From Sapria himalayana (lineage: Eukaryota; Streptophyta; Magnoliopsida; Malpighiales; Rafflesiaceae), in NCBI GenBank assembly GCA_029783825.1, contig JAREIK010005314.1, positions 1 through 64,000 on the forward strand: 64,000 nt of DNA, written 5' to 3'. The notes beneath the pieces were generated by a model, which saw only the letters and a list, made by a program, of their open reading frames with translations, ran no database searches and was not told where the DNA came from. Positions 1 through 14,390 of this stretch are shown one piece after another. The position numbers and the translations under genes were made by a program. Position 1 is the stretch's first letter. Every line of letters begins with the position of its first letter.

Positions 1-2596
1 TACTTAGATAAATAAATAGGAAATTAGAAAGATTAATAGCTAGATTGATAGATAATAAAAATAAAGATAGATAGATAGATAAACGACTAGATAGACAAAT
101 ATATAGACAGATAGATAAATAGACAACTAGATAGACAGCAGACATTTAGATAGATAGATATATAAAAAGATAGATAGATAAATATATAGATAGAAAGATT
201 AAAATATAGATAGATAAATAGATAGATCAATAAACAGATACATAGATACACAGATAGATAATTATGTATATAGATAGATAGATAGATAGATAGATAATTA
301 GATAGATAGATAGATAGATAAGATAATTTGATAGATAGATAGATAGATAAATAGATAGATTGATTGATTAATCGATAGATAATTAGATAGATAGACAAAC
401 AAATAGATAGATAGATATATTGATAGATAGACAGACAAAAAGATAGTTATATAGACAGATAGACAAATAGATAAATAGTCAAATAGATAATTAGATAGAT
501 AGACAGATAAATAATTAGATAGATACATAGAAAATTATATAGAAAGATATCTATTTATTTAGATAGATAGATAGATTGATTGATAATTAGAAACAGAGAT
601 AGATAGATAGATAGATATATAGATAAATAAACAACTAGATAGACATATATATATATATATATATAGGTAGATAGATAGATTGATAGTTTGATAGAAATAC
701 AGATACATAGATAGATAGTTAGTTAGTTAGATCAATAAATCGATAGATAAGTAGATAAATAGATAGGTAGATAGATTATTATATATATTTATATATATTG
801 ATAGATATATAGATATATAAAATGATAGATAGATAGATACATAGATAGATAGATAAATAGATATCCAGATAGACAAGTAGATAGATAAATAGATAGATAG
901 AAAGATTGATAGATAAATAGATACATAGATAGATAGAGATATAGATAAATACATAAATAAATAAATTGATACAAAGACAAACATATAGATAGATAGATAA
1001 ACATATTGATAGATAGACATACATATAGTTAGATATACAAATAAACTAATAGATTGATAGATATCCAGATAGATAGATAAACAGATTGATAGATACAAAG
1101 ATAGATATATAGATAGATAGATAGATAGATAATAGATTGTCAAATAGATTGATAGATAGATCTATAATAACAAAAATATATAGGTAGATAGATAGATATA
1201 CAGATAGATATACAGATAGATATACAGACTGACAGATTGACACATTGATATAAAGGAAAAAAGATAGTTAGAGAGATATAGAGGTAGATAGATATATAGA
1301 TATATAGATATATAGACAGAGAGACAAAGAGAGAGATAGATAAATAAATAGATAGATATATAGATAGACTAATATATAGTTAGAAAGATATATAGTTAGA
1401 CAGATAGACAAATAAAAAATAAACTAATAGATACATACATAGATAGATAGATAGATAGTTAGATAAAAAGATAGATAGTTATACTGATAGACAGATAGTT
1501 AGTTAGTTAGATAGATAGATAACTATACTATTAGACATATAGATTTATAGATAGATAGTAAGATAGATAGACAGACAAATAGAATATAGACACATAGTCT
1601 AATAGATAGATGCACAAATAATGAGATATATACATAGATATATAAGTAGATAGATAAACAGATATATAGATAGATAGATAGATAGTATTATATAGACATA
1701 AATAGATTGATTGAAAGAAAGATTGATAGATAGATATTTAAATAGTTAGATAGATAGAATGATTGAAATATAGATATATATAGATAGATAGACAAATAGA
1801 TAGATAGATATATATATATATATATACACAGATAGACAGACAGGTAGGTCCATAATTAGATTGATTGATTGATATCTTGATACATAATTAGATAGATAGA
1901 ATGATAGATAAATAAATAAATATATATATATATATATATATATAGACAACTAGATATAAAGACATATAGAGAGATAGACACATAGACAGATATATAGACA
2001 GACAAATAGATTTATAGATATTTTGATATATATATATATATATAATTAGACAGAAAGATTTATAGATAGATAAACTCATAGATTGACATATAAATAGTTA
2101 GATAGATAGATTGATAGATAGATATAAAGATAGATTGAAAGATAAATAGACAAGCACATAGATAGATAGATTCAAAGATAGACCGGTAGATAGATACATA
2201 GATAGATCAATTGATTGATAAATAGTTAGATAGATAGATAGATAATCATATAGATTGATACTTATATAGATATATAGTTAGATAGATAGATAGATAGATA
2301 GAGAGCTTGATATATAGATAAATAGATAGGTAGTCAGATAGGCAGATAAACATATAGATAATTAGATAAAGAGATAGATAGATTGATTGATTGATAAATA
2401 TATAGATAGAAAGATAAAAAGAAAGAAAGATTGATAGATAGATAGATAGATTGATTGATTGATAAATAAATACATAGATAGCTAGATAGATATATAGATA
2501 TATAGACAACTAGATAGACAACCATATTGATCGATAGAAAGATAGAGAAATTAACAGTCAAATATATAGATAGATAGATAGATACTTAGATAGATA
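1..2596. repeat. Degenerate (GATA)n microsatellite array, J0
   Basis: The plus strand is almost entirely GATA/TAGA tetramers with interspersed variants (GACA, AATA, GATT) and short (AT)n runs. No unrelated sequence of note interrupts it. It reads open in several minus-strand frames as Ser-Ile-Tyr-Leu repeats, which is a codon artefact and not a gene. It runs off the left edge of the window and ends on the right directly against the 5' subterminal repeats of CACTA element A. Confidence 0.97.
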
Positions 2597-2990
2597 GAAA
2601 ATTTAGCTATTAAATAATTTCTAGCTAATTAGCCATGTATTAGCTAAGGAATAGTAAGAGTTGTTTGATTTTACATTGAGATATAAATTTCCAAGGGATT
2701 AGCGATTGAAATTTTCGATTGAAAATTGTCTCTAGCTAATATTATCGTAAATTTTCATGCAAAGAATGACTGGCATTTTTGGAATGACATTAGAGATATA
2801 TTTTTCCTAGCTAATTACTTCAAAACAAAATCATTCGCTAAATAATATTATGAAATTTATTTTTATGATTAATTTTAATTGCATGTGATTATTTCTTAAA
2901 TGATAATATTTACAAAATAATTGCATTTAGCTAGTGATTTTTCCATAGCTATTTGGGCTAGAGATAATTTTGTCACTAATTTTTTAATGA
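2597..2990 (+). repeat. 5' subterminal repeats of CACTA A
   Basis: The segment has repeated words such as TAGCTAATTAG, TTAGCTAAGGAATAG and TTAGCGATTGAAATTTTCG, with spacing like that in the arms of elements B and C. In CACTA elements such repeats are the binding sites of the TNPA-type protein. The TIR itself is missing here. Confidence 0.75.
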
Positions 2991-3830
2991 TATAATTTTT
3001 TTTTGTTTTTATATTTTAAGTAATTTTGTATATTAAAAGTATGTCTTAGTCTTTCTATGAGCGATTCTTGAAAGATACATTTTCCTCATATTATTAATAA
3101 AATAGGATATTTAAAACAAAAAATTAAAAAATATATAAATATGAATAAAACATTATATTAATAAAGACTAAAATAATTATTGTTATGATTATAAAATTTT
3201 AAAAAAATTATACAAATTATTTTTCTGAAATATTGAATTTTAATATTTAAATATTTGTATTAATAAAACAATAAATAATTAATTATTTAATTATAATCAT
3301 TATAAAAGATATTTTAATTAATAAATGAACATACATAAAAATTACTACTAATAAAAATCGAAAATAATTAATTGTATGATTAAATAAAAAAATTTATATA
3401 AATTTCTAAATTAACGAATAAACAAGTAAATTTTTAAATTATTTAAAGTAAAAAAATATATTTTTATAATTATAGGAATCTTTTTAAAAATATTTATAAA
3501 AAGTTTTGAAATTTTTTAATTATAAAAAAATTTCAAAATTTCAAAAAATTTAAAAGAAAATAAATGATATTTAAAGATAACTACATATATGTTTTAATTA
3601 CTTCAAAAAAAATTTGATGATTAAAAAAATAAATATTTTAGTGTTGTTTATTAAAAGAATACTAAGTTTTATTTATGAAATAATATCATTTATATTTATA
3701 TAAAAATCTATTTCATTTTTTAATTAAATTATTTATTTTTTATAATTTTAGTTTACTTTTATATATTTGTCTTTTTTTTATATATTTACATCTATATTTT
3801 TATTTATAGTTTTCATGATAAAAAAAATAC
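2991..3830 (+). other. Conserved AT-rich internal region of the CACTA family
   Basis: This is non-coding sequence of about 85-90% A+T. It aligns by eye with 18716-19400 (B), 35760-36560 (C) and 62750-63620 (E). Shared landmarks include ATTAATAAATGAACATA, AACGAATAAACAAGTAAAT and AAATTAATTG-type words in the same order. It therefore belongs to the element and is not a local insertion. No ORF, promoter or structured RNA can be supported. Confidence 0.65.
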
Positions 3831-3844
3831 TAAGTCATTGAGCA

Positions 3845-3942
3845 CTTAAAACATTTTTTCTATCTTTCGAAGAGGAATAGAGGAGAAGTGAAACAGGATT
3901 ACGAAAGCAGCCAACAAATTCTACCTCTCCTTGTTACCAGGT
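3845..3942 (+). other. Possible 5' untranslated exon of the CACTA A transcript
   Basis: This is a less AT-rich stretch with purine-rich text (GAAGAGGAATAGAGGAGAAG) ending in TTACCAG followed by GTAAGA, a good plant splice donor. A non-coding first exon upstream of the transposase gene is plausible. A comparable island lies in element C near 36890-37015. There is no direct evidence of transcription, and the open stretch at 3953-4246 just downstream has no recognisable similarity. Confidence 0.25.
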
Positions 3943-4329
3943 AAGATTATCATTGCACTTCTCCTTCAAAATATTAGATACATTTCTTTGTCTCTCTCAA
4001 TTTGATTACCACTGGTGGAGTTTGATTTATCCAGAATATGTTCTTTTAATTTTTTTTTTAAATTTCCCCCAATTTTTCTTCTTCTTTCTTCTATTTTCAC
4101 ATCATTTATATGATTTTGACTCTCCCCCATTAATGAAACAACAAATGGTTAGTGTAAACTTTGTTCTTTTACTATTTAATTTTTTAGGGATTTATGGTTT
4201 TCAAATATTAAATGTATGCATATTGTTTTCTACTTCTGTAACTTAAGAAAAAAAAATTATGCTTAATATTTTTTGCTTCTATAACTTAAGAAAAAACAAA
4301 CTCAATGTTTATGCTATTTTGATTGTCTC

Positions 4330-4810
4330 CAAAAATATTAAAAACATATAACATTATATATAAACTTTTATACATTTATATAATCATATGATATTATATA
4401 TAAATGTTTATACTTTAATATATATAAACGTATTATATTATATATAAACATTGATATGTTTATATAAATATATAATGTTATATATAAATATTTATCCATA
4501 TGTATAAATATTTATAAATCTTTATACAACATTTACATAAAACTATCAATTTATATAATTTTTTATATAACATTTATATAACATATAAAATGTTATACAT
4601 ATTTGTAAACATTTATATAAAATATAAAATGTTATACATATTTCTTAACATTTATATAAAATATAAAATGTTATACATATTTGTAAACATTTATATAACA
4701 TATAAATTTTTATATAAAATATATAATATTTAATATGTTAATATAAATGTGATATATATACTATATAATATTTATAAAAGTCTTACATATATAAATATAT
4801 ATATATATAT
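4330..4810. repeat. AT-rich minisatellite of roughly 40-bp period
   Basis: The word AATGTTATACAT recurs at about 4589, 4628 and 4668, giving a period near 40 bp. Each period pairs AACATTTATATA with TATAAAATGTT, so units are imperfect palindromes. The stretch ends in an (AT)n run near 4793-4814. Confidence 0.6.
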
Positions 4811-7800
4811 ATATGTATCATTTATAAAAATATTTTAAACACAAGATTATATCTAAACACTTGTATTTTTATATGATCATATTCCATTATATATAAAAGT
4901 TTATACTTTAATATAAATGTGCAACTAAGATAATAGTGAAATGCAATATGATGCTTGTGTGCATACAAAAGAGATTATCTCTATAATGTATATATCATAT
5001 GAAGAAATGACATATCATAGAGGGATATTTTTATGTAAATATACAAGTTGATAATCATTTGTTATAGTAATATACAAGTTCAAATTTGGTTATTTTTGTC
5101 TTTTTTTTATTAATGCCTTTATTTTTCATCTTATTTTAATGAATTATATTTTTAAGTAATTAAATTTTACTTTTATTTTTTTGAATAATGTTAAATTATA
5201 TTTTTTTATGGTCAAATATTTTATTAGTTGTTTGAATATTATTGATATGTCACTTATTCATTATTTACTTGGTTATTTATTTTTTTTAATTGAGATGATT
5301 TATTATACATTTTTATAATTTATCAATACTTATATGAAATAATATGTTTTTTTAATAAATAAACTAATATGAAAATTTAATTACCTATAAATAGTTTTCA
5401 TGGTTATTAGTAATATTAGTTATTTTTTCTATTGTTATAACCATAAATTTTTTTTATTTCTGAAATTTATTTTATTATTTCATCAATAATATTATAAAAA
5501 ATAACTTTAAAAATTTTTTTAACTATTAACCATAAATATATTTATTTATCAAATAATACAATTTATGGTTTAATATAAAATAATTTCGTTTCTAATTTTT
5601 TTCATATGTGACCCATCTCTCCCCCCATATTGCCATCTCTACGTATCAAACAAAGAACATTTCTCTCTCTCTCTCTCTCTCTCTGATTTATTTGTTTATT
5701 TTCATTATAATTTATTGAAAATTAGTAATGAGTCTTGCAAATTTAAAATTGGCAGTGATCTAAATAGTGCTTTTTTGTTGAGTTCTTGTGTGTTAACAAT
5801 AAATCAGAAGTGTGAAGTTTTTTTCTTTTAATGATTATTTTTTTTAATGCTTAATCGATATCAAATCAACAAAAAGTGTGCTATCTCTTAAATTCTAAGA
5901 AGAATAGTAAAAAAGGATGAAGAAAATACTAACAAGAGGAGAAGAAGAGTAAGGTACTATAATTTTTAAAATTCAAAGAATAGCAAGATGCCATACATTC
6001 TCTAAGCACACTAGCCATGCATGGTGTCTTATTTTGTGTATACATTTATAATAAGTTATTATTCCATCATTATATAATATTCACATAAGTAATATGATAG
6101 ATAATTTAATTAGTAATAGAGTAACCATTCATTTTTTTAAAAAAACGTGCATATAGTATATATATCCAAAGTAGTAGATGTGTGATGCGTGTAAAGTTGT
6201 TTATTTAGTGCAGTCTATGTTTACTTTACATCCATATTTTTTTATTTACAATGAAACATGTGTACTAATATACTTATTTATATAAATAAATTTCCAATTT
6301 TTTCGTCACACATACAAAAAGTTAAATGTTAAAAAAAATATTGTACAACTAAATAAAAACAAAAAAATCAAACAAGATGAAACACATCATTTAGTAATGA
6401 TTTTCAACAATTTGACTATGATCTAATGTTGATTCTAATATTATTACTAAGAATCAATATAAAGTAATGTTTTTTAATTAAAATAGTTTAATGGATCATA
6501 AATTCTAATATGAAAAAATATCTTTAATATTAGTGTGCTATTTTAGATTTAATGTTATTCTAGTAGTATATTTTTTGATAAATTCAACATTTAGCAATAA
6601 AAAAATTAATGATAAACAAAAATCAAAAATTATCATTAATGCATATTATAATACTCTTGATATATGATACTCTTAATATAACATATGTTTTCCTTTAAAT
6701 ATTTTTTTTCTTTTCAGCTATTTTAGATTTAGCTTATGTTAATAAATTTTTTTGTGCAGATGATTTTACTTTTAAAATATGTTACACACACACACATCTA
6801 TGTATAGTTTTTTGTTTGTATTTATGTGTATCATTTTATTTTTTCTCTTTATATATTTTCAACTTTTTGATTTGGTGTAAAATTATAATATGAGTCTATT
6901 AAAAGATTTTTTAAGTTATTTGCAATTATAGCCATGTAATTGTTTGATGAAATTAATTAACCCATTTTAAAAGCTTTTTAAAAAAGTGACGTGGCCATTT
7001 GGTTGATTTACTCATTAACTATTTGGGCATTGTGAAAAATAGCCCTCTTGGGCAACTCTAGCTCAACTTTACCCTTTTTTTAATATCTAATCACGAAAAA
7101 TATATAAATGATGGCCATATCTATAATTTTTGCTAAATTAATAAGTTCCCATCCTTCGTTTTGATTAGGTATTAATTGATGTGTATGTAAGTTTTCTTTA
7201 CCAAACTATCTTTTAATTGTAGTTTTACACAAATAATGTTAATGTTAATGTCTGTAATAGTTTATATCTATAATCAATCCATATTTGTAATGCTAGAAAT
7301 CTGTAATTATAACTTGGTTCACATCTATATTTTCTAGTTGAATACTTTGTATGATATGTTTTATAGTCCAAATATGTTTTTTTTCATGTTTTTTTTCTTC
7401 ATTAATTAATTTTACAAGAGTTATTGGAATAGGATCTTCATTCCATTAATTTTATATTTCCTATTTATTTTAATATTCCAAGATTGAGTTGAATTACAAT
7501 AGAAATTCTGGTCTTTGATCTTCATTGAGAAATGAGAAGCTTACTCCCTTGAACATTCAATTTATTTCTTTTTTGCTACCCTTTCTTGTCCTTTCACGTG
7601 GTTTGATCTCTTTATCTAGCAATAGCATGATATCTTTTAATCTTTAGCGTGCTAAAATTTGCTATGTTTCTTCATGTATATTCTGCAAATGCATTGCCTA
7701 GATATTCATGATAAATTATATTTGCATATTCATCTATAAGTTATTTTATCTAATTATTAGTATAATTGAAGTCATTGTATGTTTCATTTAGAATTATGAT

Positions 7801-7834
7801 TGAGCATTATTCTATGCAAATATAACAAGGAAAA
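4811..7834. other. AT-rich non-coding interior of CACTA A
   Basis: No gene recognised. The segment contains a (CT)n run at about 5660-5684, a short (CA)n near 6787-6797, and 5300-5600, which matches 63690-64000 (element E) by eye. The stretch 7540-7830 resembles the sequence just upstream of the transposase in element C (about 43110-43380) and is probably its promoter/5' leader region. Confidence 0.5.
5660..5684 (+). repeat. (CT)n dinucleotide repeat
   Basis: About eleven CT units in a row. A longer CT-rich tract occupies a similar place upstream of the transposase in element C (42890-43110), so pyrimidine tracts may be a feature of this promoter region. Confidence 0.85.
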
Positions 7835-10800
7835 ATGAGTTCAGATCATTAGTGAATGTACACATGGTTTAAGCGTGGAATTTTGAAAAAAGATTTTTTG
7901 AGTGGGTTTGAAACTTTCATCAACTTTGCATGTCGTCAATCGAGATGGATGGATGGAGATAAAATTAAGTGTCTATGTAATAACTACAAGTGTCAGAATA
8001 TGAATTTTCATGATGTAAACACTATTAGATACCAAGTGGCTAAATATGGCTTTGTACTAAATTATTTTGATTATATTTATCAAGAGGAATAACAAAGGCT
8101 CTAAACATTGACAAAAATGAGGGTACTGAATTGCATGTATGTAATGAAGAAATATCAAAAACATATCATAGAAGTTACTGGCGATGACTTCAATATGGCT
8201 TCAATATGGCATCAACATTGACAAATTATTTTGATTAATGGTCATGGAAGCTGCTGGTGATGACTTCAATATGGATACATGGATGAACAACCTAATCTTG
8301 AAGCTCAAAAATTTTATGATATGCTTAAAGCTGTAGATAATGAGTTGTGGCCTAGTTGTAAAACACATTCGTAATTGTCACTTGTGGCTGGACTTACACG
8401 CATGAAGTTAGAAAATCATATGTCTAAGAAATTATTTGATTAGGTGACAGAACTTATTAATGAAATTATTCTAGATAATAATTTGGTCACTAACAACTTT
8501 TACAGCACTAAAAAGTTACTATGAGGTATCAGTCTACCAGTGGAAAAAATAAATTGTTGTTTAAATGGATGTATGTTATATTGGGGTGGTGATAGTGATT
8601 TAATTCAATGTAAGTTTTGTGATCATCCTCAATTTAAGAAGGCACCTCTCGTCTTGTAGATATGCGACAAAAGATAAAAGTTGCATTTAAGAAGATATAT
8701 TACTTTTCTTTAATTCCTCGATTATAAAGATTATATGCATCAAATGCTACAGCACATGATATGAGGTGACATTCTGAGCATGAGTTTGAAGAAGGAGTGA
8801 TGCGTCATCCATCAGATTCACTTTCTTAGAAGCATTTTAATCATATATATCAAGATTTTGCATTTGAAAGTCGAAAAGTGAGATAGGGTCTCTACACTGA
8901 TGGTTTTCAGCCATTTGGCCAATCTGGACAATAGTATTCAACATGACCAATGAAAGTGACACCTTATAATTTTCCTTCATAGTTGTGTATGAAGGAGCAA
9001 TATATGTTTATGTCAATATTGGTTCCAGGGACAAAAAATCTAAAAGACATGTTGGATGTTTTCTTATAGCCTCTTATAGTAGAGTTAAATCATTTGTAAG
9101 ATGTTGGCATGAATATATATAACATCTCAAAGAAGGAAAATTTTATTATGCGGGTGGCCCTTATGTGTATAGTAAGTGATTTTTCTGCATATTCACTGTT
9201 CTTTGGTAGGAGTATTGTAGTACAAATTGTATGCCCGTATTTCATGAAAAAGTGTGATGCATTACCCTCACATTCAGTGGGAAACATTCATGGTTTGATA
9301 ACCATCATAAGGTTCTACCTACAAATCATCCATTCCACAAAAATAGAACTGTATTTCAAAAAAACAAAATAGTGATGACAGTTGCACTAGTTGTTCATCC
9401 CATGAGATGATATCTTGATAGAGATTCAAAGTTTGGGTCTGAAGAAGGTAACTAAAATGGATGCTATTGGAACTAATGGACCAATATGGAAAATATGTGG
9501 CTGGAGAAAACACAGTATTTATTGGGACTTGCCCTATTAGAAGTCCAATTTAATTTATCGTAACTTGGATATAATGCATTTTGAAAAAATGTATTTGACA
9601 ATGTTTTCAACACTATCCTTAATGTAGACGGAAAAATAAAATATACTTTAAAATCAAGACAAGAGTTGAATGATTACTATCGGCATCCTGAATTATAATA
9701 GAATAAGGATATAAGAAAATACCGTAAAGCTTGTTGCACACTTGATAAGAAGGCAAGATATACACTGTGTGAATGAGTTAAAAATTTGAAATTCTCTAAT
9801 GGATATGTGTCAAATATGTGTAGATGTGTGGATATGAAGCATCTTATGTTATTTGGAATGGAAAGTCATGACTATCATGTATTTATGTAGAGATTAATAC
9901 CAATTTCTTTGTGTGAAGAATATTACATAACTTAGTTTGTTCTTCAAGCATCTAACTGCAACAACAATCAAAATAGATGACATGGTGAGACTGGAGAATG
10001 ACATTCCTTTCATTCTTTGTAAGCTTGAATGGATATTCCCACTAAGCTTGTATGACTCAATAGAGCATTTACCAGTCCATTTGGCATATGAAACAAGGAT
10101 AGTCGACCTAGTGCAATATAGGTGGATGTATCCGTTTGAAAGGTAAATAAATATTAGTAGCTATGTTTTATTATTTCAAGCATAAATTAAAATTGTTATT
10201 TGATTAAATTGAAACCTAACATAATGATTGTAGGTATCTTCGTAAGTTGAAATTGAATATTAGAAACAAAGCAAAAGTTGAAGGTTCAATTTGTAATGTA
10301 TATTTAGTAGAACAAGCATCATCTTTTTGTTCTTATTATTTTGAGAATCATGTCAATACAAAGAATAGAAATGTGCATCAGAATGATGAAGAGTACAATG
10401 CAAGCTATCTATTTTCAAGCACCCTAGAAGAGCATTTGGAAAATCAAAGAAAGGATGTATGATATATGAAGAGTACAATGCAACCCAGAGCTATGTTTTA
10501 CTTAATTGTGAAGAGGTTGCACCATTTATTGTGTATACATAGCCAAAATGGTGGAAGGTTTAATCATTATTTAATTTTGTCCCGACTAAGAATAATTAAA
10601 ATTTGATATCCATTATTCTCCCTTTGTTTTTATTTGTGTAGTGTTTATGTTGAGCAGTTAAAACATAGGCAACCAACCATTTATAGCCATGAGGTCGATT
10701 CTATGCTAGAAATAAAATTTTCGAATTGGTACAAGAACTATGTGAGAATTCTTAAGCTTTAATTTTTTTTTGATTTATTAGTATCTTTTAGTATTTAACA

Positions 10801-11553
10801 TTATTTTTGAATTATGCAATAGACAAATAATCCTTCAAATGGAGATTCGAACATATTCATACAGAATCTAAGTAATGACTCATTTAGATATGTGACAACC
10901 TATCCTAAGTATTTTATCAATAAATATAAATTTCACACAATAGGACATGGTTCTTCTAAACAAACTATGAATAGTGGTGTATTCATTAAAGGCTAAATTT
11001 ATTGTGTAGATGAGATTGATTACTATGGTCAACTCACAGAAATTATTGAGTTGGAGTATCCTGGACTCGAAAATAACAGGATTGTATTTTTAAGATGCGA
11101 GTGGTTTGATCCTACATGACATTTGGGTACAAAGATTCATTTGGATTATAAGCTAGTGGATCTTAACTATAAATGTAAATTTAATCAATATGAGCCATGT
11201 ATTATGGTAGTTCAAGCCACTCAAGTGTATTTTTATACATATCCGAGTTTATCTCATGAGAAGAGTGACTGGTTTCCCATTTGCAAAATTAAAGCTCGAT
11301 CAAATTTTGAAGTACAACATCTCAACAAAGAAGTGCCAACTTAGCTGTTGAACTAGTATTTCAAGAAGATGACTTAAATAATATTGAGCCTGTGCATGTA
11401 AATGAAGATCTATAAATCTTATGTGACTCAAATGGTGACCTAATAGAAATTGAAGTTGATTATTTTCTATCTGAATATGAGTTGGAACTTTCATCAGAAT
11501 CAGATGAAATGTCAGAAGATCCTTTACCGGATGATACTGATGCCTATAATTAA
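7835..11553 (+). pseudogene. CACTA TNPD-like transposase (tnp2/Transposase_21) remnant, element A
   Basis: Read through its stops, this has the order of a plant CACTA transposase. An ATG at 7835 begins MSSDH followed by two stops where C reads MSLDRQWM. Next comes a transposase-associated domain (7856-8092: WFKRG, FINFA, IKCLCNNYKCQN, RYQVAKYGF). The tnp2 region follows (about 8470-9660; GCMLYW, then CKFCDH). A DUF4218-like stretch is at 9937-10146 (LPVHLAYE, QYRWMYPFER), continued at 10247-10462, and a DUF4216-like stretch at 11123-11344 (NQYEPCIMV, YPSLSHEKSDW). It ends in an acidic tail with a stop at 11551-11553. In-frame stops and frameshifts are numerous and AT-rich introns seem to remain, so it is dead. 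It is collinear with 43390-46960. Confidence 0.85.
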
Positions 11554-11675
11554 ATTTTTATAATTGTATTAGAATATTATAGTTTCAAACATTTTCTAAA
11601 GTTTGTTGAAAATCCATTACTGATGTTCATTATATCTTTATTATTTGTTCTATGTTTTTATTTTTTGTATACTAG

Positions 11676-13591
11676 TTGGTGCCTAAAGGACGTGGATGTG
11701 GTGGATGTGGACGTGGAAGTGGATGCAGAAATAGATGAAATTCATCTAGTATTTTACATCCTATTATATAGTAAGTACCATCTCATACCCACCATATCCA
11801 GACTTTAACATCAACATCACCATCACCATCATTGACACCTTTACCATTACCATTATCAGATATAAGGCCACCACCCATTATCCCTCTTGCACACACTTTT
11901 GTTCCATCACGATTTTCTACACCACATTTTACACCAATAGTTCTCTCATTTACAGTACCATCAACATCATCAAATGTTGTGCCTTCCTCTACATGTAGTG
12001 CTATGTTAGTAATAGAGATTGTGGATGAGATGTATAAGAAATATATAAATATTACTTGAATTAAAAATTATGATTTTCTTATTAGTCGTTTTATTTTTAA
12101 ATATAGTTATGATTTGCTTATTTTCAACGTTATTTTTTTATTTTTATAGTTTCATTTCATCTCAAAAGAGTTCGGCTGTAATTACAATGTCTTTCAAGAA
12201 AATGGTTGATTCTAAAGCATTCTCATGGAAGAATGTTTTTGAATCAACAAGTGAGTCTAACTTTAATGTCTTTTAGGTAAAAACACATAAACAAAAGCAT
12301 TGAAAATTAATTATCTAATTAGTTAAGGTTATTATTCAAGCATTAAATAATTATGTCCTTGTTATTAATATAGTTATTTTATAAATTTTCTATATATAGA
12401 ATCAATACACATTGGACCACAAATTTGATGGATAGATAAATTAATTGGGGGAGAGCAAAGCTGTTGAATGGTACTGAGATTTTGTCCATAAATTAAAGAT
12501 TCTAAAAGATAGGACTAATTTTATACCCGAGGATGAGTGGCCCGAGTGGCTTAATTATTAGGAGCCGGATATGAAGAAAAAATCAAAGATATCCAGGAAA
12601 AACCAATGGACTGAGGTAGGCGGTCCAGGTATAGGAATGTCTCACCACACAAGAGGGTCAAAGTCAAGCATTGAGCAAGCTCAAGATTTGGTACAATTTA
12701 TAAGTTTAAAACATTTATATATTTAGTAGTTGGCCTAATAGTCCAAACTTAAAAAAATCTCTGCATGGTTTAATTATTTTAGCTAAAATTTTCTATCATA
12801 TGTTAATATTTTACTTAATAAATATACATACTTTAGGTTAGAGAATTGAGTCGAGTTCCCAATTTTTATGAGATTATTAAGAAGATGCATGTGAAGAAAG
12901 TAGATGGGCAGTTTGTTGACAACAAGACTCAGATGATTACTGTAAGAATCTGTTATATTAATAAACTTTTAGAATACTACCATAAATATTAAAGGTTCTG
13001 TGGAATGAAAAATATTAGATTTATTTTAGGTATATCTAGAATAGTATTTTTTCTATTTAATAACAGGAACTCGTGAAGGAACGAGTGATAGCTGCTTCTT
13101 AGCGAATTGAGGGTTTTATAAATCTTCAACCAATTGGTTATGATACTAATTATTTGGAGACTATAGGAGGTCATAAGAAGTAGCAAGTGTATGATATCGG
13201 CTCGAAGGGAGTGGCATTTTGTTGTAGTAGTCATGCTTCTTATTCCTCTGTCATAGCAATGGTGGATGAGGTAGTTGAATAGCAAGTATTAAAAACAAAT
13301 GAATGTTTTGAAGTTATGGAGATAGAAATGAAAGAGAAGGATGAGCAGATTACTTAATTTAAGAAAAAAATGTAGGAAATGAAAGAAGAGATAGATGAGC
13401 AGATTACTCATTAGAAGGAAGAAATGCAAGAAATGAAAGAAGTGAATAATGAGATGAAAGAAAGTAATATTTTTAAGCAATAATAGATGTCTTATATTGA
13501 GTCACAGTTACCAGCCTTGACACAATAGATAGCATTCCGAGTTCTAGTAGCAAAACCTCGTAGGAAAGGCAAGCACAAATGCACCAGCTAA
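11676..13591 (+). pseudogene. TNPA-like second CACTA gene (Ptta/En/Spm type), element A
   Basis: It lies 120 bp downstream of the transposase, in the same order as in C. The start codon equivalent is TTG (C has ATG), then a Gly/Arg-rich segment. A Ser/Thr/Pro-rich exon (about 11760-12050) and an exon reading SFKKMVDSKAFSWKN (about 12180-12270) follow. A conserved exon near 12410-12690 contains HKLKILKDR and EDEWPEWLN. Further exons read NFYEIIKKMHVKKVDGQFVD (about 12850-12940) and ERVIAAS (about 13075). A charged heptad-like C-terminus rich in KEEMQEMKE (about 13320-13540) predicts a coiled coil. Several stops interrupt it. In En/Spm the TNPA protein binds subterminal repeats; that role here is inferred. 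Confidence 0.75.
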
Positions 13592-14390
13592 TTATGAGGA
13601 TGATTTTGCTTTAAATAATGATGAAACTATGTTATGTTTTTATTTTAACCATGAAAGTTTTGTATAAAAATTATATTTGAACTATTTTTGGTTTTTGTTT
13701 ATTTTAAAGAATAATGAATCAAAAAAATGGGATGAAAAAGATGATATAGGTAAACATTTTTTAGCGTTAAATATGTCATGGTGAAGTCATTTTGTTTGCT
13801 GTCTAAATAAATATTTTTGCTTCACAACTTTAAATGATGAATCAAAGCTGAGAGAGAAACAAGAGAAGAAGAAGACTTCCGGATTTTTGGCTTCATGTTC
13901 CTCTTACATATGCTCTAATAAATTATTTTGGTACAAGTGAATATGCATTATCTCATTCTAATGTTGTAAAGAAGATGTGAGATAATATAAAAGAAAATAA
14001 TCTACAGGTATGACAACATTTATCATCTTCACCTCCCCCCAATGAGAATCCATGGTTATATTCTTTAATTTTAATTAATCATTAAATGTTATTATTTTTA
14101 AAAATAATCCATGAGATAGGCAAAGAATAATATTAGATGATAAGTTGAAAGAGCTAAATTAATGCAAGTCTTTCATTGTATTTGCATTCTCGAAGCTCTT
14201 ATCTCCTCACTTCATTAAGAAGGAATAGTTAGCAACTTGCGGGCACATGATTTCTGCCTATGTGTAGCAAAATAAGAGGAGATTTTTTTGGTGCCATCGT
14301 TGTTCTTGATTCTGGTTTTGTTCTTTGTTGGCTGACTAACCTAACCAATGATTCTTTCAGTAAAAAAAGTCTATTGTCTCAGACATTGAT
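13592..14390 (+). other. Element A sequence downstream of the TNPA-like gene
   Basis: Part of this stretch (about 14260-14370) matches element C around 49080-49230, for example TCTGGTTTTGTTCTTTG and CTAACCTAA, so it is element sequence. No coding region is recognised at 13592-14260. Confidence 0.5.

Noticed and set aside
9109..9372. Plus and minus open frames near 9.1-9.5 kb as separate genes
   Set aside because: The plus frame is part of the tnp2 transposase remnant (equivalent to 44530-44800 in C) and the minus frames are shadows of it.
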